The notes beneath the pieces were generated by a model. It did not search any database. It saw only the letters and a program-made list of their open reading frames with translations, and was not told the DNA's origin. Of a DNA stretch of 64,000 nt, positions 51,876-61,569 are shown in pieces; within the stretch, counting starts at the first letter, position 1, and every line of letters begins with the position of its first letter. The DNA is taken from positions 456,224 through 520,223 of the forward strand of contig NZ_MQSU01000001.1 in the NCBI RefSeq assembly GCF_001907245.1, written 5' to 3'. Both the position numbers and the translations under genes were made by a program. Origin of the DNA: Boudabousia liubingyangii. Its GTDB lineage: Bacteria > Actinomycetota > Actinomycetes > Actinomycetales > Actinomycetaceae.

Positions 51876-52272
51876 GGTTCCTCTTTTGGTCGTTCGGGTT
51901 TGCAGGCTGATTGCCCATCCAAGCCCGATACTCTCATAGATTTGGGCCAATTTTCACTAGTCCACCCTTGATTGTTATGGTTTCTCAATTAAAAACTGGG
52001 GTTTTTGTGGCCCCTTTTACTGTCATGAGACCCTTTTGAGATAAAAACACAATTATTCTGTAATCAAAGGTGGGGATTTTTACCCTCTAGGTTGCGCAAA
52101 TCGTGAAAATGAGATGAATTTACCGTTAAACAGAGGTGCTGGACGCTAGGATTAGTGTCATCATTATAGATTTGTGTTAGCTTGAGGGTTCTTTAGGTTC
52201 ATTCCTAAAAGGGTAAAACCAAACCAGTTTTACCTGAGTATCCTCATAAAGATTTTGAAAGGAGGCGCCAGA
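51876..52272. promoter_or_regulatory. Divergent promoter region between the amidase gene and fhaA
   Basis: A 397-base AT-rich spacer without a gene. TATAGA (52165-52170) may be the -10 for the fhaA-pknB operon, though its -35 is poor. GGTAAAAC (52212-52219) and GTTTTACC (52227-52234) form a perfect 8-7-8 hairpin in the leader, 39 bases before the start codon. I see nothing else I can name. Confidence 0.4.
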
Positions 52273-52977
52273 ATGGGACTCTTTGATCGCGTTGAACGAA
52301 TCGTGGAAGATTCTGTCAATGGCGCTTTCTCAAAGGTATTCCGCTCCACCTTGAAAGCCGTTGACCTGACCGCCTCGGTTAACCGGGCCATGGATGATGG
52401 AATCCAAGAGTTTGAAGCCAACCGAATCGTCTGCCCTAACGAGTTCACGGTTCACCTCTCCCCCGCCGATTTTGAACGCTTCGAAAAAGCGGGCCTCCAG
52501 GTAATCGCCTCCGAATTGGCCTCTGCGGCCCTAGCTCACGCAGAATCTGAACAGTATGTTTTAGCGGGCAAAATCTTGGTGACCGTTACCGAAGACCAGT
52601 CGGTCGCACCCTCGGAAGTACGTACCACCGCGCGCGCCATGAACTCCGGGGCCGCCCCCGCATTCGACCGCGTAGCCAGTTCCAGCCACCCCCTACTACA
52701 AGTTGGGGATCACCTGTGGCGACTTATCAATGACGTAACCGTGATTGGCCGTGGAGCTGAAGCTGATGTCATCTTGGATGATTCTTCAGTGTCCCGTAAG
52801 CATGCGGAAATCCGCATCACCCCGGGTGCGATCCTCTTAACTGACCTTTCGTCCACGAATGGCACCTTCGTTGAAGGGCACCGGATTACGGCCTGTCAGC
52901 TGGTGGACGGTAATGAAATCACCTTTGGTCGGACGGTAGTGACCTTCTGGTCTGAATCAGAAAGTGGCACTGCATGA
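52273..52977 (+). CDS. fhaA: FhaA: DUF3662 and FHA domain protein
   Basis: A 234-residue cytoplasmic protein. Residues 1-115 are the DUF3662 domain (MGLFDRVERIVEDSVNGAF at the start). Residues about 145-230 are a forkhead-associated domain with the phosphothreonine-binding GRG, SSVSRKHAEI and DLSSTNGTFVEG motifs. It is shorter than mycobacterial FhaA because the middle Pro/Gly-rich linker is short. It binds phosphorylated partners of the PknA/PknB kinases in cell-wall control. ATG 52273 follows AAAGGAGG with seven bases. First gene of the operon. Confidence 0.95.
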   Translation: MGLFDRVERIVEDSVNGAFSKVFRSTLKAVDLTASVNRAMDDGIQEFEANRIVCPNEFTVHLSPADFERFEKAGLQVIASELASAALAHAESEQYVLAGKILVTVTEDQSVAPSEVRTTARAMNSGAAPAFDRVASSSHPLLQVGDHLWRLINDVTVIGRGAEADVILDDSSVSRKHAEIRITPGAILLTDLSSTNGTFVEGHRITACQLVDGNEITFGRTVVTFWSESESGTA

Positions 52978-53537
52978 ACGATGAACTGCTCTTAACGATC
53001 TTCCGGATTGGTTACCTAGTACTGCTTTGGTTAATGGTTTTAGGTTGCCTTTCCGTGCTTCGTCGCGATATTTTCGGCACCGTCGTTACTCCTCGAGGAA
53101 AAGGACGTGCCGCCCGAACCAGCGCCCGAGCCGTCCGGAAGGCCGAAAAGGCAGCTCAAGCAGAGGCAAAACGTCGCGCTAAAGACGCGAAACGTGAATC
53201 TACTGTCCTTCCCGGCATGCCCGGTTCATTCCCAGTTCCCGAATCTGATCAGCCGCTACGTTTGATCGTCACCGGTGGGCCGCTTGCTGGTACTTCCCTA
53301 CCATTGGGATCTGCGCCGATCCTGATTGGTCGTTCGCCTTCTTGTACGTTGGTACTTGACGATAACTATGCTTCTGGGCGTCACGCACGCCTCTTCCCGG
53401 ATGAGACTTCTTGGTGGCTAGAAGATCTAGACTCCACCAATGGCACGTTCATGGACGATGAACGCGTGGTTGAAGCTCGTCCCTTGCATCCTGGAGTTCG
53501 ATTCCGTGTGGGTCAAACTACCATGGAGATCGGCTAG
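52974..53537 (+). CDS. fhaB: FhaB: membrane-anchored FHA protein
   Basis: A 187-residue protein with one N-terminal membrane helix (7-27), a basic Ala/Lys/Arg linker (about 40-75) and a C-terminal FHA domain with GRSPSC, YASGRHARL and DLDSTNGTFMDD. In mycobacteria the equivalent (FipA) links PknA phosphorylation to FtsZ and the septum. It overlaps fhaA by four bases. Confidence 0.94.
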   Translation: MNDELLLTIFRIGYLVLLWLMVLGCLSVLRRDIFGTVVTPRGKGRAARTSARAVRKAEKAAQAEAKRRAKDAKRESTVLPGMPGSFPVPESDQPLRLIVTGGPLAGTSLPLGSAPILIGRSPSCTLVLDDNYASGRHARLFPDETSWWLEDLDSTNGTFMDDERVVEARPLHPGVRFRVGQTTMEIG

Positions 53538-53544
53538 GTAGACC

Positions 53545-55023
53545 GTGCCCGTAGAGATTCGTTATGCCGCCCGCTCTGATGTGGGGCTGATGCGAAAGAA
53601 TAACCAGGACTCTGGTTACGCCGGACAACACCTGCTGGTCCTTGCTGACGGCATGGGTGGCCCGGCCGGTGGCGATATCGCCTCTTCCATCGCGGTAGCC
53701 CACCTAGCACCCCTAGACTCTGACGCCGTACCGGGCGATCAGCTACTACCCGTCCTCACCGAGGCCCTCGAATCTGCGCACGCAGAACTCATTTCCCGTT
53801 CCGAGGCGGACCCTGACCTAGCCGGCTTGGGCACCACCTGCATTGCCATGCTCCGTTCGGGCAATAAAATCGCCATGCTGCATATTGGCGACTCCCGGGC
53901 CTACCTACTGCGCGAAAATAAGCTGATTCAAGTCACCAAGGATCACTCTTTCGTCCAGTACCTAGTTGATACCGGCCAGCTTGATCCGGAAGCGGCCGCC
54001 TCCCACCCGCAAAAAAACGTTGTTTTACGCGTCCTAGGCGACCAGGATGAAGTGCTTTATCCGGATGAATCACTACGTGAAGCGGTCCCCGGTGACCGTT
54101 GGCTTCTGTGTTCAGATGGTCTCTCTGGGGTCGTCAGTGAAGACACAATTGCCCAGGTCTTAACGGAAGAAAAAGACCTCAATGAGTGTGCAGACCTACT
54201 AATCCAGTTGGCGCTCAAAGGTGGCGGCCCCGATAACGTCACCGTGGTTTTGGCTGATGTCCAAGAATCTTCCTCTGAAGACCAACAGACCACCCCGCAG
54301 GTAGTCGGAGCAGCTGCCACCGATCGTTTAGCACAGTCACGTGCCGCTAGTTCTTCTGCTGCGAAAGCTGCTGCCCTAGGCGGTAAAGGTCTCAAGGACG
54401 GAGTCGATCCGGCGGCGGATGAGGATGAGCTTTCTGAAGCACGATCCGAACGCCGTTCAGCACTCCGGAAGCGTTTAGCTTGGACCCTGGGTAGTTTACT
54501 GTTCGTCCTTGCGATTGCCGGTGGCCTATTCGCTGGTTATCGCTGGACTCAAACCCAGTACTATGCGATCGCCGAAGGTAACCAGATCGTCGTCTATCAG
54601 GGAATTCCGCAAAAACTGGGCTTCATTGAGCTTTCACGTCCACTAGAGGTCAAACCCTACAAGCTTTCTGATCTTTCTCCGGCGGTCCGAAATCGTCTAG
54701 AAGAACCGGTTACGCGCGGCTCCCGGCAAGAACTCGATCATTACTTAGATTCGCTAGTAAACGAGGATGGTTGGCGTAATCCTAGTCAAGGCAGCTTTGA
54801 TACTAAGGTAATCCTGCCGGGCCAGAAGACACCTTCTCCAACCCCGGCGCCAACTCCCGGTAAGCAGCCGGCCCCTAGTAAGCAGCTGGCCCCAAAGCCA
54901 ACCCCGGCTCCCAAGCCAGCCCCCAAGCCAGCTCCCTCGCCCGCACCTAGGCCAGAATCAGCGCCGAAACCCTCCGCCGCCCCCGCTCAGAGCTCTGGAG
55001 GTGACCATCTGTGGCAACAGTGA
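53545..55023 (+). CDS. pstP: PP2C-type Ser/Thr protein phosphatase PstP
   Basis: A 492-residue phosphatase. The PP2C domain (1-235) shows RSDVGLMRKNNQDSG, LADGMGG, HIGDSRAYLLR and SDGLSG with the metal-binding aspartates. A linker leads to one membrane helix (about 325-345). The extracellular part is 145 residues and ends in a Pro/Ala/Lys-rich tail of about 60 residues with PAPKP-type units, much longer than usual. It reverses PknA/PknB phosphorylation. The start is GTG 53545, seven bases after fhaB. Confidence 0.95.
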   Translation: MPVEIRYAARSDVGLMRKNNQDSGYAGQHLLVLADGMGGPAGGDIASSIAVAHLAPLDSDAVPGDQLLPVLTEALESAHAELISRSEADPDLAGLGTTCIAMLRSGNKIAMLHIGDSRAYLLRENKLIQVTKDHSFVQYLVDTGQLDPEAAASHPQKNVVLRVLGDQDEVLYPDESLREAVPGDRWLLCSDGLSGVVSEDTIAQVLTEEKDLNECADLLIQLALKGGGPDNVTVVLADVQESSSEDQQTTPQVVGAAATDRLAQSRAASSSAAKAAALGGKGLKDGVDPAADEDELSEARSERRSALRKRLAWTLGSLLFVLAIAGGLFAGYRWTQTQYYAIAEGNQIVVYQGIPQKLGFIELSRPLEVKPYKLSDLSPAVRNRLEEPVTRGSRQELDHYLDSLVNEDGWRNPSQGSFDTKVILPGQKTPSPTPAPTPGKQPAPSKQLAPKPTPAPKPAPKPAPSPAPRPESAPKPSAAPAQSSGGDHLWQQ

Positions 55024-56420
55024 GTGTTAAAGCTGCTCGCCCGGGTCGTCTTTCCGAACTTCTACTGATGCTGCTGGCCGTAGCTCTAGGAGTGGGCGGC
55101 TATGCCGCGACGGCCTACTCTAGGTCCGGGAGCCTACCGGAAAACTTCGCCCTCCATATTGGGGTACTAGTGGCGGTCGCCATCGCGGCCACGCTAATTG
55201 TGCGTTGGCTAGTACCCTACGCTGACCCCGTGATTCTGCCGGTAACCGTGGCTTTAAACGGGATTGGTCTGGCCATGATTTACCGCATTGACCAGTCCTA
55301 TATCGCCAAGGGTGGCGGGGCCCTAAAGTTTGTGGTGGGAACCCGCCAACTCTTGTGGACCGGGCTGGGCCTGCTGACCATGATGGCCCTGCTCTTCTTT
55401 ATCCCTTCACACCGGCGTTTGCGTTCAACCCCCATGCTGTGGATGCTGTTTTCACTAATTTTGCTGGTGTCTCCGGCAATTCCAGGGCTGGGCAGGTCCG
55501 TTAATGGCGCGCGCATCTGGATTGGCTTTGGGCCCATTCGAATCCAACCCGCGGAACTGGTAAAAGTTACGCTAGCTATCGCCTTTGCCGCCTACCTGGT
55601 CGCTTACCGAGATCGCCTAAAACTGGGTGGGACCAAGATCTTGGGACTACGTTTCCCGCGTGCTAAAGACATGGGTCCCCTGCTTTCAATCTGGGTCCTT
55701 TCCCTGGGCGTTTTGGTCTTCCAGCGCGACCTGGGCACCTCGCTACTATTCTTCGGCCTATTCGTTGCCATGCTGTACGTGGCCACTGATCAGGTTTCTT
55801 GGATCATCATTGGTTTTTCCCTCTTCGCTGTAGGGGCTGCCAGTGCCACCCGGATTTTCCCGCACGTACAGTACCGTTTTGATGTTTGGCTCCATACCTT
55901 TGACCCTGAGGTTTACTCCCGAGCCGCAGGCGGTTCTTGGCAGTTAGCTCAAGCGCAGTTCGGCATGGCTTTCGGAGGTCTTTTTGGTACCGGCTGGGGT
56001 AAGGGGTATCCGGCTGAGGTTTATGCCGCTAACTCTGACATGATCCTCGCTTCCCTAGGCGAAGAGCTAGGTTTGACCGGTCTTTTGGCAATCTTGTTAC
56101 TGTACTTAATCTTGGTGGAGCGTGGAATTCGAGCTGCCGTTTCAGTCCGCGATGGCTTCGGCAAACTCCTAGCCACGGGTCTTTCCTTCTCGATTGCCCT
56201 ACAGCTGTTCGTGGTCGGTGGCGGAATCTTCCGGATCATCCCCCTAACTGGTCTGACCGCCCCATTCCTAGCTGCCGGCGGATCCTCACTGATTTCCTCT
56301 TGGATTGTGATTGCGCTACTACTGCGCGTTTCGGATGCCGCCCGTCGGCCTGCTTCAGACCCGTCTTCGGCACTGGATTCCATGAAGGGAGGCGCAGCAG
56401 TTGAACCAGCAAATTCGTAG
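55011..56420 (+). CDS. FtsW/RodA/SpoVE family peptidoglycan polymerase
   Basis: A 469-residue SEDS protein with about twelve hydrophobic segments. Conserved features include NGARIWIGFGPIRIQPAEL, the catalytic-region QRDLGTSLLFFG, and AAGGSWQLAQAQFGM followed by ANSDMILASLGEELG. It polymerises lipid II with the partner transpeptidase encoded next. In this locus the homologue is named RodA in mycobacteria, while others call it FtsW. GTG 55011 overlaps pstP by 13 bases. Confidence 0.95.
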   Translation: MATVSVKAARPGRLSELLLMLLAVALGVGGYAATAYSRSGSLPENFALHIGVLVAVAIAATLIVRWLVPYADPVILPVTVALNGIGLAMIYRIDQSYIAKGGGALKFVVGTRQLLWTGLGLLTMMALLFFIPSHRRLRSTPMLWMLFSLILLVSPAIPGLGRSVNGARIWIGFGPIRIQPAELVKVTLAIAFAAYLVAYRDRLKLGGTKILGLRFPRAKDMGPLLSIWVLSLGVLVFQRDLGTSLLFFGLFVAMLYVATDQVSWIIIGFSLFAVGAASATRIFPHVQYRFDVWLHTFDPEVYSRAAGGSWQLAQAQFGMAFGGLFGTGWGKGYPAEVYAANSDMILASLGEELGLTGLLAILLLYLILVERGIRAAVSVRDGFGKLLATGLSFSIALQLFVVGGGIFRIIPLTGLTAPFLAAGGSSLISSWIVIALLLRVSDAARRPASDPSSALDSMKGGAAVEPANS

Positions 56421-57855
56421 ACTGATGAGCGCCATGGCGCTAATGGTGCTTTCCCTTCTGGTAGCGGCCACCTACCTGCAAATGTTTGCGGCTCCCAAAC
56501 TGGTCGCGGACTCACGCAATCCTCGTCCGATCTTTGAATCTTGGAAACGCGATCGCGGCCCCATTATTGTGGCCGGTAATGAGATTGCCATGTCCGAAAA
56601 AGAAGACGGCGCGCAACAGATTGAATACCAGCGGGTTTACCCAGAGGGTCGCATATTTGCCCCTATTACCGGCTACGCAGCTGTTCGCCTAGGCCAATAC
56701 ACCGGCTTGGAACTAACTGATAGTGCTGAACTTGACGGTACTTCCGACTCCCTGTGGACCCAGCGGATTGAAGACTTACTGACCGGTCGCCAACCCCGCG
56801 GTGGTGCGATTCGACTAACGATCGACCCGAAGATCCAGCAGGCAGCCTTCGATGCCTTAGAGGGTCGCCGCGGTGCAGTTGTGGTCCTAGATGTCAACAG
56901 TGGTGAGATTAAAGCCCTGGTTTCTCAACCTACTTTTGACCCGAACCAGATTGTTCAGAAGGACGCTAAGGAAGCCCGTAAGGTACTGGCGGCACTGCAG
57001 GAAGACCCGGACCAGCCCCTCATTAACCGTGCAATTGCCGGTAACCGCTATCCCCCGGGTTCCGTTTTTAAGATCGTGACTACGGCGGCAGCGCTTAAGC
57101 AGGGCTTGGTAACACCGGATCAGAATATTGACGCCCCCGTTTCAATCCCGCTACCGGGTACCAATGTCAAACTGCAGAACTACGGTGGTGAAAGCTGCGG
57201 CAACGGGCACCCCACCTTCAAGTTTGCCTTTGCTGACTCCTGCAATACGCCGTTTGCAAAGCTAGGTATGGACCTAGGTTGGGATGCGCTTTCCGAACAG
57301 GCTAAAGCTTTCGGTTTTGAAAAAGACCTGGCCATTCCGTTAAAGGTAACCCAGTCAGTGGTCCCGGAAACTAACTCCAAAGCCCAGGTGGCACAGTCAG
57401 CGATTGGCCAGTTCAATGTCCAGGTGACGCCCCTTCAGGTGGCGATGATCTCTGCGGCGGTCGCCAATAAGGGTGTCATCATGAAGCCCTTCCTGATTGA
57501 GTCCACCTTGAACCGTGACCTGGTGGTGCAGAAAACGACCGAACCAAAGGTCTTCTCAAAGGCTATGGATGCCAAAACTGCCTCGCAGATTAAAGACATG
57601 ATGGTCGAGGTCGTAAATAACGGTACCGGCACTTCTGCCCGCATTCCGGGCGTTCAGGTAGCCGGTAAGACCGGCACGGCCCAGAGTGGCCGAGGCAGTT
57701 CGCACGCGTGGTTTACCGGTTTCGCCCCGGCTGACGCCCCGCAGTTGGCAGTAGCTGTCGTCCTGGAAGCTAAAGACAACGAATACCTAACCGGTGGTCC
57801 GGATGCTGGTCCGATTGCCGCAAAGATCTTGAAAGCAGGCTTAAATGAAAATTGA
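56401..57855 (+). CDS. pbpA: Class B penicillin-binding protein PbpA
   Basis: A 484-residue transpeptidase. A short cytoplasmic start and membrane helix (9-30) lead to the dimerisation domain and then the transpeptidase domain with SxxK at Ser221-Lys224 (PPGSVFKI), SxN at Ser280-Asn282 (DSCNTPF) and KTG (GKTGTAQ near residue 423). It cross-links septal peptidoglycan with its SEDS partner. TTG 56401 is preceded by GGGAGG and overlaps the SEDS gene by 20 bases. Confidence 0.96.
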   Translation: MNQQIRRLMSAMALMVLSLLVAATYLQMFAAPKLVADSRNPRPIFESWKRDRGPIIVAGNEIAMSEKEDGAQQIEYQRVYPEGRIFAPITGYAAVRLGQYTGLELTDSAELDGTSDSLWTQRIEDLLTGRQPRGGAIRLTIDPKIQQAAFDALEGRRGAVVVLDVNSGEIKALVSQPTFDPNQIVQKDAKEARKVLAALQEDPDQPLINRAIAGNRYPPGSVFKIVTTAAALKQGLVTPDQNIDAPVSIPLPGTNVKLQNYGGESCGNGHPTFKFAFADSCNTPFAKLGMDLGWDALSEQAKAFGFEKDLAIPLKVTQSVVPETNSKAQVAQSAIGQFNVQVTPLQVAMISAAVANKGVIMKPFLIESTLNRDLVVQKTTEPKVFSKAMDAKTASQIKDMMVEVVNNGTGTSARIPGVQVAGKTGTAQSGRGSSHAWFTGFAPADAPQLAVAVVLEAKDNEYLTGGPDAGPIAAKILKAGLNEN

Positions 57856-59569
57856 GCAAGGCCGGATTTTTGGCGGTAAATACCGACTTGAGTCACTGAT
57901 TGCGATCGGTGGCATGGGCGAAGTCTGGGAAGCTAGGAATCTTGAAACTAAAGAACGGGTAGCCATTAAGGTCCTACGTGATGACCTTGCCGGCCAGTCC
58001 CAATTCCTTGAGCGGCTAGAAATTGAGGCCGCTAACGCCCGCAAGATGGAACACCCGAACCTGGCTGCAGTACTTGATTCGGGCACTGACGGTCAGACCG
58101 GCTGGTTGGTCATGGAACTGGTTCCGGGCTTCCCCCTCACTGACTATCTTGAGGGCGGCCAGACCCTAGAAGTCGGCCAACTATTGCCGATCCTCTACCA
58201 GTGCGCCTTGGCTCTAACGGCCGTGCATTCAGCGAATGTGGTGCACCGGGATATTAAGCCGGGCAATATCCTGATTCGTCCTGACGGGGTTGTGAAACTT
58301 ACCGATTTTGGAATTTCTAGGTCCGATTCTCAGGTGGATCTGACGGCCGCCGGAATGGTAATGGGCACGGCCCAGTACCTACCCCCGGAACAGGCTAAGG
58401 GTAATATTGCTACCCCCTCGGGGGATCTATACGGCTTGGGCATCATTGCCTATGAGGCTCTGGTGGGGAAGCGTCCCTTTACTGGTTCCACCCAGGTTGA
58501 TATTGCAATTGCGCACGTGAACCAGAAGGTTCCGCCACTGCCGGATTCCATTCCGCCGCTCATGCGCACCCTGGTTATGTCACTGCTGAATAAGGAACCG
58601 GTGAACCGTCCCCCGGATGCGGCTGCTTTTGCCCGCCAGGTTGCCTACGTAGCTGACCAATTGCAGTTCCCCATTGAACCTTTGCCGCTGGGCAAGCCGC
58701 GTCCCAGTGAGTCCGCTAAGCTCACGCCTACCGATATGGTGCCCCAGGTTTCGGGGGAACCCGCCGCTAAGGCGGAGCCTACCGCTACCAGTTTGCCGAT
58801 CGTGCAGGCGCAGGTGGCCGCGGCGGATGAAATCCCCAGTCGGGTTCGTCTGCGGGAAGAAGCAGAACAAAATGCGGATCCCGAAAATACCGTTGCTGAG
58901 CCGCTGACAGACGCTAGCTCCCAGTCGGAAGCTGCGGACCTTGCAGAGGCGATTAATGAGAGCCAGATTGAGGCGCTCTCGGCAGCGGCGGCAGTAGCGA
59001 ACGAGGTAGAACCCGAACTTCCGATTGAAGTCTCACCTCCACCGCTACCTCCTACCGCCCAAGCCCAAACCGAGCCAACCGCAGGCGCTCCCACCCAGGC
59101 TGGTCACCCGCTAACCGAACCGGAAGTAACCGTCACCGATACTGACCCCCAGGGCCCTGTCGCGGTACCGGAATCGGCAAGCGAAGCGCCCTCGGAACCT
59201 GAAGCTGACACCCAGAAAGCCCAGCCGGTCGACCATTTCGGTCCGGCCTTGGATATTTCCCAGTGGGATAGCTATTCGGCGACCTTCACCCAGGCGATCG
59301 CCATTCCGGAAGCGAACAGCGTCGATGAAAGCGGGGCTACCTCGTATCATCAGCGTGAAAACTGGGAGTGGTCGGACCTCTTTAAACGTGCTGGGAAGCC
59401 CGAAGTTTCCCTTTTCCAGCAGGCTCCCGTCTGGGTGCTGCTAGTCTTGTTGTTAGCCTTAGTAGTGCTTTCTGTACTAATTCAGGGCGTAATCTGGAAG
59501 GCGACCGGTAGTCCGGTTACCCAAGGAATGGAAGGAACATCATGGTTGATGCAAACTCTCGTCGTCTAG
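57845..59569 (+). CDS. pknA: PknA-like membrane Ser/Thr protein kinase
   Basis: A 574-residue Hanks-type kinase. The catalytic domain (10-275) has ATP Lys42, HRDIKPGN with Asp136, and DFG Asp154. A Pro/Glu/Ala-rich cytoplasmic linker of about 230 residues follows (about 285-515), then one membrane helix (about 528-550) and a very short outer tail, so there are no PASTA domains. It overlaps pbpA by 11 bases and pknB by 28. With PknB it governs wall growth and division. Confidence 0.94.
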   Translation: MKIEQGRIFGGKYRLESLIAIGGMGEVWEARNLETKERVAIKVLRDDLAGQSQFLERLEIEAANARKMEHPNLAAVLDSGTDGQTGWLVMELVPGFPLTDYLEGGQTLEVGQLLPILYQCALALTAVHSANVVHRDIKPGNILIRPDGVVKLTDFGISRSDSQVDLTAAGMVMGTAQYLPPEQAKGNIATPSGDLYGLGIIAYEALVGKRPFTGSTQVDIAIAHVNQKVPPLPDSIPPLMRTLVMSLLNKEPVNRPPDAAAFARQVAYVADQLQFPIEPLPLGKPRPSESAKLTPTDMVPQVSGEPAAKAEPTATSLPIVQAQVAAADEIPSRVRLREEAEQNADPENTVAEPLTDASSQSEAADLAEAINESQIEALSAAAAVANEVEPELPIEVSPPPLPPTAQAQTEPTAGAPTQAGHPLTEPEVTVTDTDPQGPVAVPESASEAPSEPEADTQKAQPVDHFGPALDISQWDSYSATFTQAIAIPEANSVDESGATSYHQRENWEWSDLFKRAGKPEVSLFQQAPVWVLLVLLLALVVLSVLIQGVIWKATGSPVTQGMEGTSWLMQTLVV

Positions 59570-61407
59570 CGGGCCGGTATGAGCTCCGCGGCCTGATTGG
59601 TCGTGGTGGCATGGCTGAAGTGCGACTAGGTTACGACACGCGTCTGTCTCGGGTCGTGGCAATTAAGATGCTGCGTACGGACCTGGCACGTGACCCGATC
59701 TTCCAGGAGCGTTTCCGTCGCGAAGCCCAGTCCGCGGCCTCGCTGAACCACCCCGCGATCGTTGCCGTCTATGACACTGGCGAAGAGTCCCTGACCGTAC
59801 CTGATGGTTCCTCTGTCTCAGTTCCCTACATTGTCATGGAGTACGTCGAGGGCCATACCGTCCGCGACCTGCTACAAAGCGAAGAGCCCGTCCAGATTGA
59901 CGAGGCCGTAGAGATCGTCGCGGGGGTACTTTCCGCCCTTGAATACTCTCACCATGAAGGTCTAGTTCACCGCGATATTAAGCCCGGTAACATCATGCTC
60001 ACCAACACGGGCAAGATTAAGGTGATGGACTTTGGGATTGCGCGGGCCCTGACTGATTCGCAGGCCACCATGACTCAGACTGATGCTGTGGTCGGCACTG
60101 CCCAGTACCTTTCCCCGGAGCAGGCTCAGGGTGAGCAGGTTGATGCTCGTTCCGATCTGTACTCAACCGGTTGTGTGCTCTTTGAACTTTTGACTGGTCG
60201 CCCGCCCTTCCGGGGGGATTCGGCCGTGGCGGTCGCCTACCAGCACGTTTCTGAACCACCGCCGGTGCCCTCTTCCTTGGCCAGTGATATTCCGGCCGCG
60301 CTAGATCATGTGGTTCTGCGTTCTTTAGCGAAGCGTCGCGATGATCGTTATTCTTCCGCGGCAGAAATGCGTGCAGATTTGATGCGTGCCGTTTCTGGTG
60401 GAGATGTGCCACCGGTGCCCGCAACTGCTTTTATTTCGACTCAGCGCGTTGATCCTTCTACCCAGACCACGACCCTGCCGCCGCTTCCCCCGGTGAATAC
60501 TACTTCGACTTTGCCGGTACAGAATTCGGTGCAGGGAACTGCAAGTACCGCTCAGTCTTTTGCACCGTCCACTAATACTGGGGGGCTGCCGACCATTGAT
60601 ACCACTGATGAGAAACATGGTGTTGGTCCTTGGATTTACTTCCTGTTCGGTTCCTTAGTGGTGATCGCGTTGAGTATCGCGGCTTTCGTTTACTTCTCGA
60701 AGCCAGCTGATACTCCCCCGCCGACGGTGGCTACTGAAGAGGTAACTAAGCCGGTTCCGGATGTGGTTGGTAAGACCCAAGCCCAGGCGCGTTCAATCCT
60801 TAAGAATGCCGGTTTTGAGATGCGCTTGAATCCAGAAAGCGTCAACTCTGATGATATTCCGTCGGATTCGGTGGTTTCGATGGAACCTAAGTCGGGTTCA
60901 GAGCTCCAGCCGGGCGCAGTGGTCATGGTGACCCTTTCTAAGGGTCCGAAGCTCTTTGCTTTGCCGAATGTGGCCGGCCAGACTGCTCAGGATGCTGCTA
61001 ACCTGCTGAAGTCTCAGGGCTTGAAGGTTTCCACTAAGACCCAGGATGATCCGACCGTAGAGAAGGGCAATGTCATTGGGACGGAGCCGGCGATTGGCAC
61101 AGAGCTAAAGGCTGGGGATACCGTCACCCTGCTGGTGGCTTCTGGTTATGTCACCATCCCGACCGATCTGGTTGGTCGTCCTGCTGCGGAAGCAGCTCAG
61201 ATGCTGCAGGAGTTGGGACTGTCCGTTAATCAGGCTGAAGTTGAGACCGCTGACGCGCAAGCTGGAACGGTGGTTTCAGTGAATCCGGTTGGTTCGGTTC
61301 CGATTCGTTCCGGGGTCACCCTCACGGTAGCTAAGGCTCCGCCGGTGCTTGATCCCACCCCGCAGCCGGAAGAACCGCAGCCGGAAACTCCCGAGGGCGG
61401 TAACTAG
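59542..61407 (+). CDS. pknB: PASTA-domain Ser/Thr protein kinase PknB
   Basis: A 621-residue receptor kinase. The kinase domain (12-275) has GRGGMAEV, Lys42, HRDIKPGN (Asp145) and DFG (Asp163), with activation-loop threonines in TMTQTDAVVGT. After a Ser/Thr/Pro linker and one membrane helix (about 372-393) come three PASTA domains (VPDVVGKTQ, LPNVAGQTA and IPTDLVGRP) and a Pro/Glu tail. Mycobacterial PknB has four PASTA repeats. The outer repeats sense muropeptides or lipid II. GGAAGGA lies five bases before ATG 59542. Confidence 0.96.
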   Translation: MVDANSRRLAGRYELRGLIGRGGMAEVRLGYDTRLSRVVAIKMLRTDLARDPIFQERFRREAQSAASLNHPAIVAVYDTGEESLTVPDGSSVSVPYIVMEYVEGHTVRDLLQSEEPVQIDEAVEIVAGVLSALEYSHHEGLVHRDIKPGNIMLTNTGKIKVMDFGIARALTDSQATMTQTDAVVGTAQYLSPEQAQGEQVDARSDLYSTGCVLFELLTGRPPFRGDSAVAVAYQHVSEPPPVPSSLASDIPAALDHVVLRSLAKRRDDRYSSAAEMRADLMRAVSGGDVPPVPATAFISTQRVDPSTQTTTLPPLPPVNTTSTLPVQNSVQGTASTAQSFAPSTNTGGLPTIDTTDEKHGVGPWIYFLFGSLVVIALSIAAFVYFSKPADTPPPTVATEEVTKPVPDVVGKTQAQARSILKNAGFEMRLNPESVNSDDIPSDSVVSMEPKSGSELQPGAVVMVTLSKGPKLFALPNVAGQTAQDAANLLKSQGLKVSTKTQDDPTVEKGNVIGTEPAIGTELKAGDTVTLLVASGYVTIPTDLVGRPAAEAAQMLQELGLSVNQAEVETADAQAGTVVSVNPVGSVPIRSGVTLTVAKAPPVLDPTPQPEEPQPETPEGGN

Positions 61408-61413
61408 GCCTTT

Positions 61414-61456
61414 AAGTTGTGGCCCCCAGTAGTGTTACTGGGGGCCACAACTTTTT
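61414..61456 (+). terminator. Terminator of the fhaA-pknB operon
   Basis: GTTGTGGCCCCCAGTA (61416-61431) pairs perfectly with TACTGGGGGCCACAAC, then TTTTT. It is one of the strongest stems in the window. Confidence 0.93.
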
Positions 61457-61569
61457 AGTGCCTGGCTCTTGCTTCACTTAGTGTCTTTGTCCCCCGATAG
61501 AAAGTTTTCCACAGCCCTGTACACAACTGTGGAGAGTTACATGGATGTAACTTTCTTTCCAGAATAGAA
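61457..61569. promoter_or_regulatory. Palindrome- and DnaA-box-like element between two terminators
   Basis: This short segment codes for nothing. TTTTCCACA (61505-61513) and TGTGGAGAG (61528-61536) are DnaA-box-like. CCACAG/CTGTGG and GAAAGTT (61500-61506)/AACTTTC (61549-61555) form nested inverted repeats around GTAC. TTACATGGATGTAA (61537-61550) is a perfect palindrome apart from its centre. It sits between the terminators of converging genes, where no promoter is required. Confidence 0.55.
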
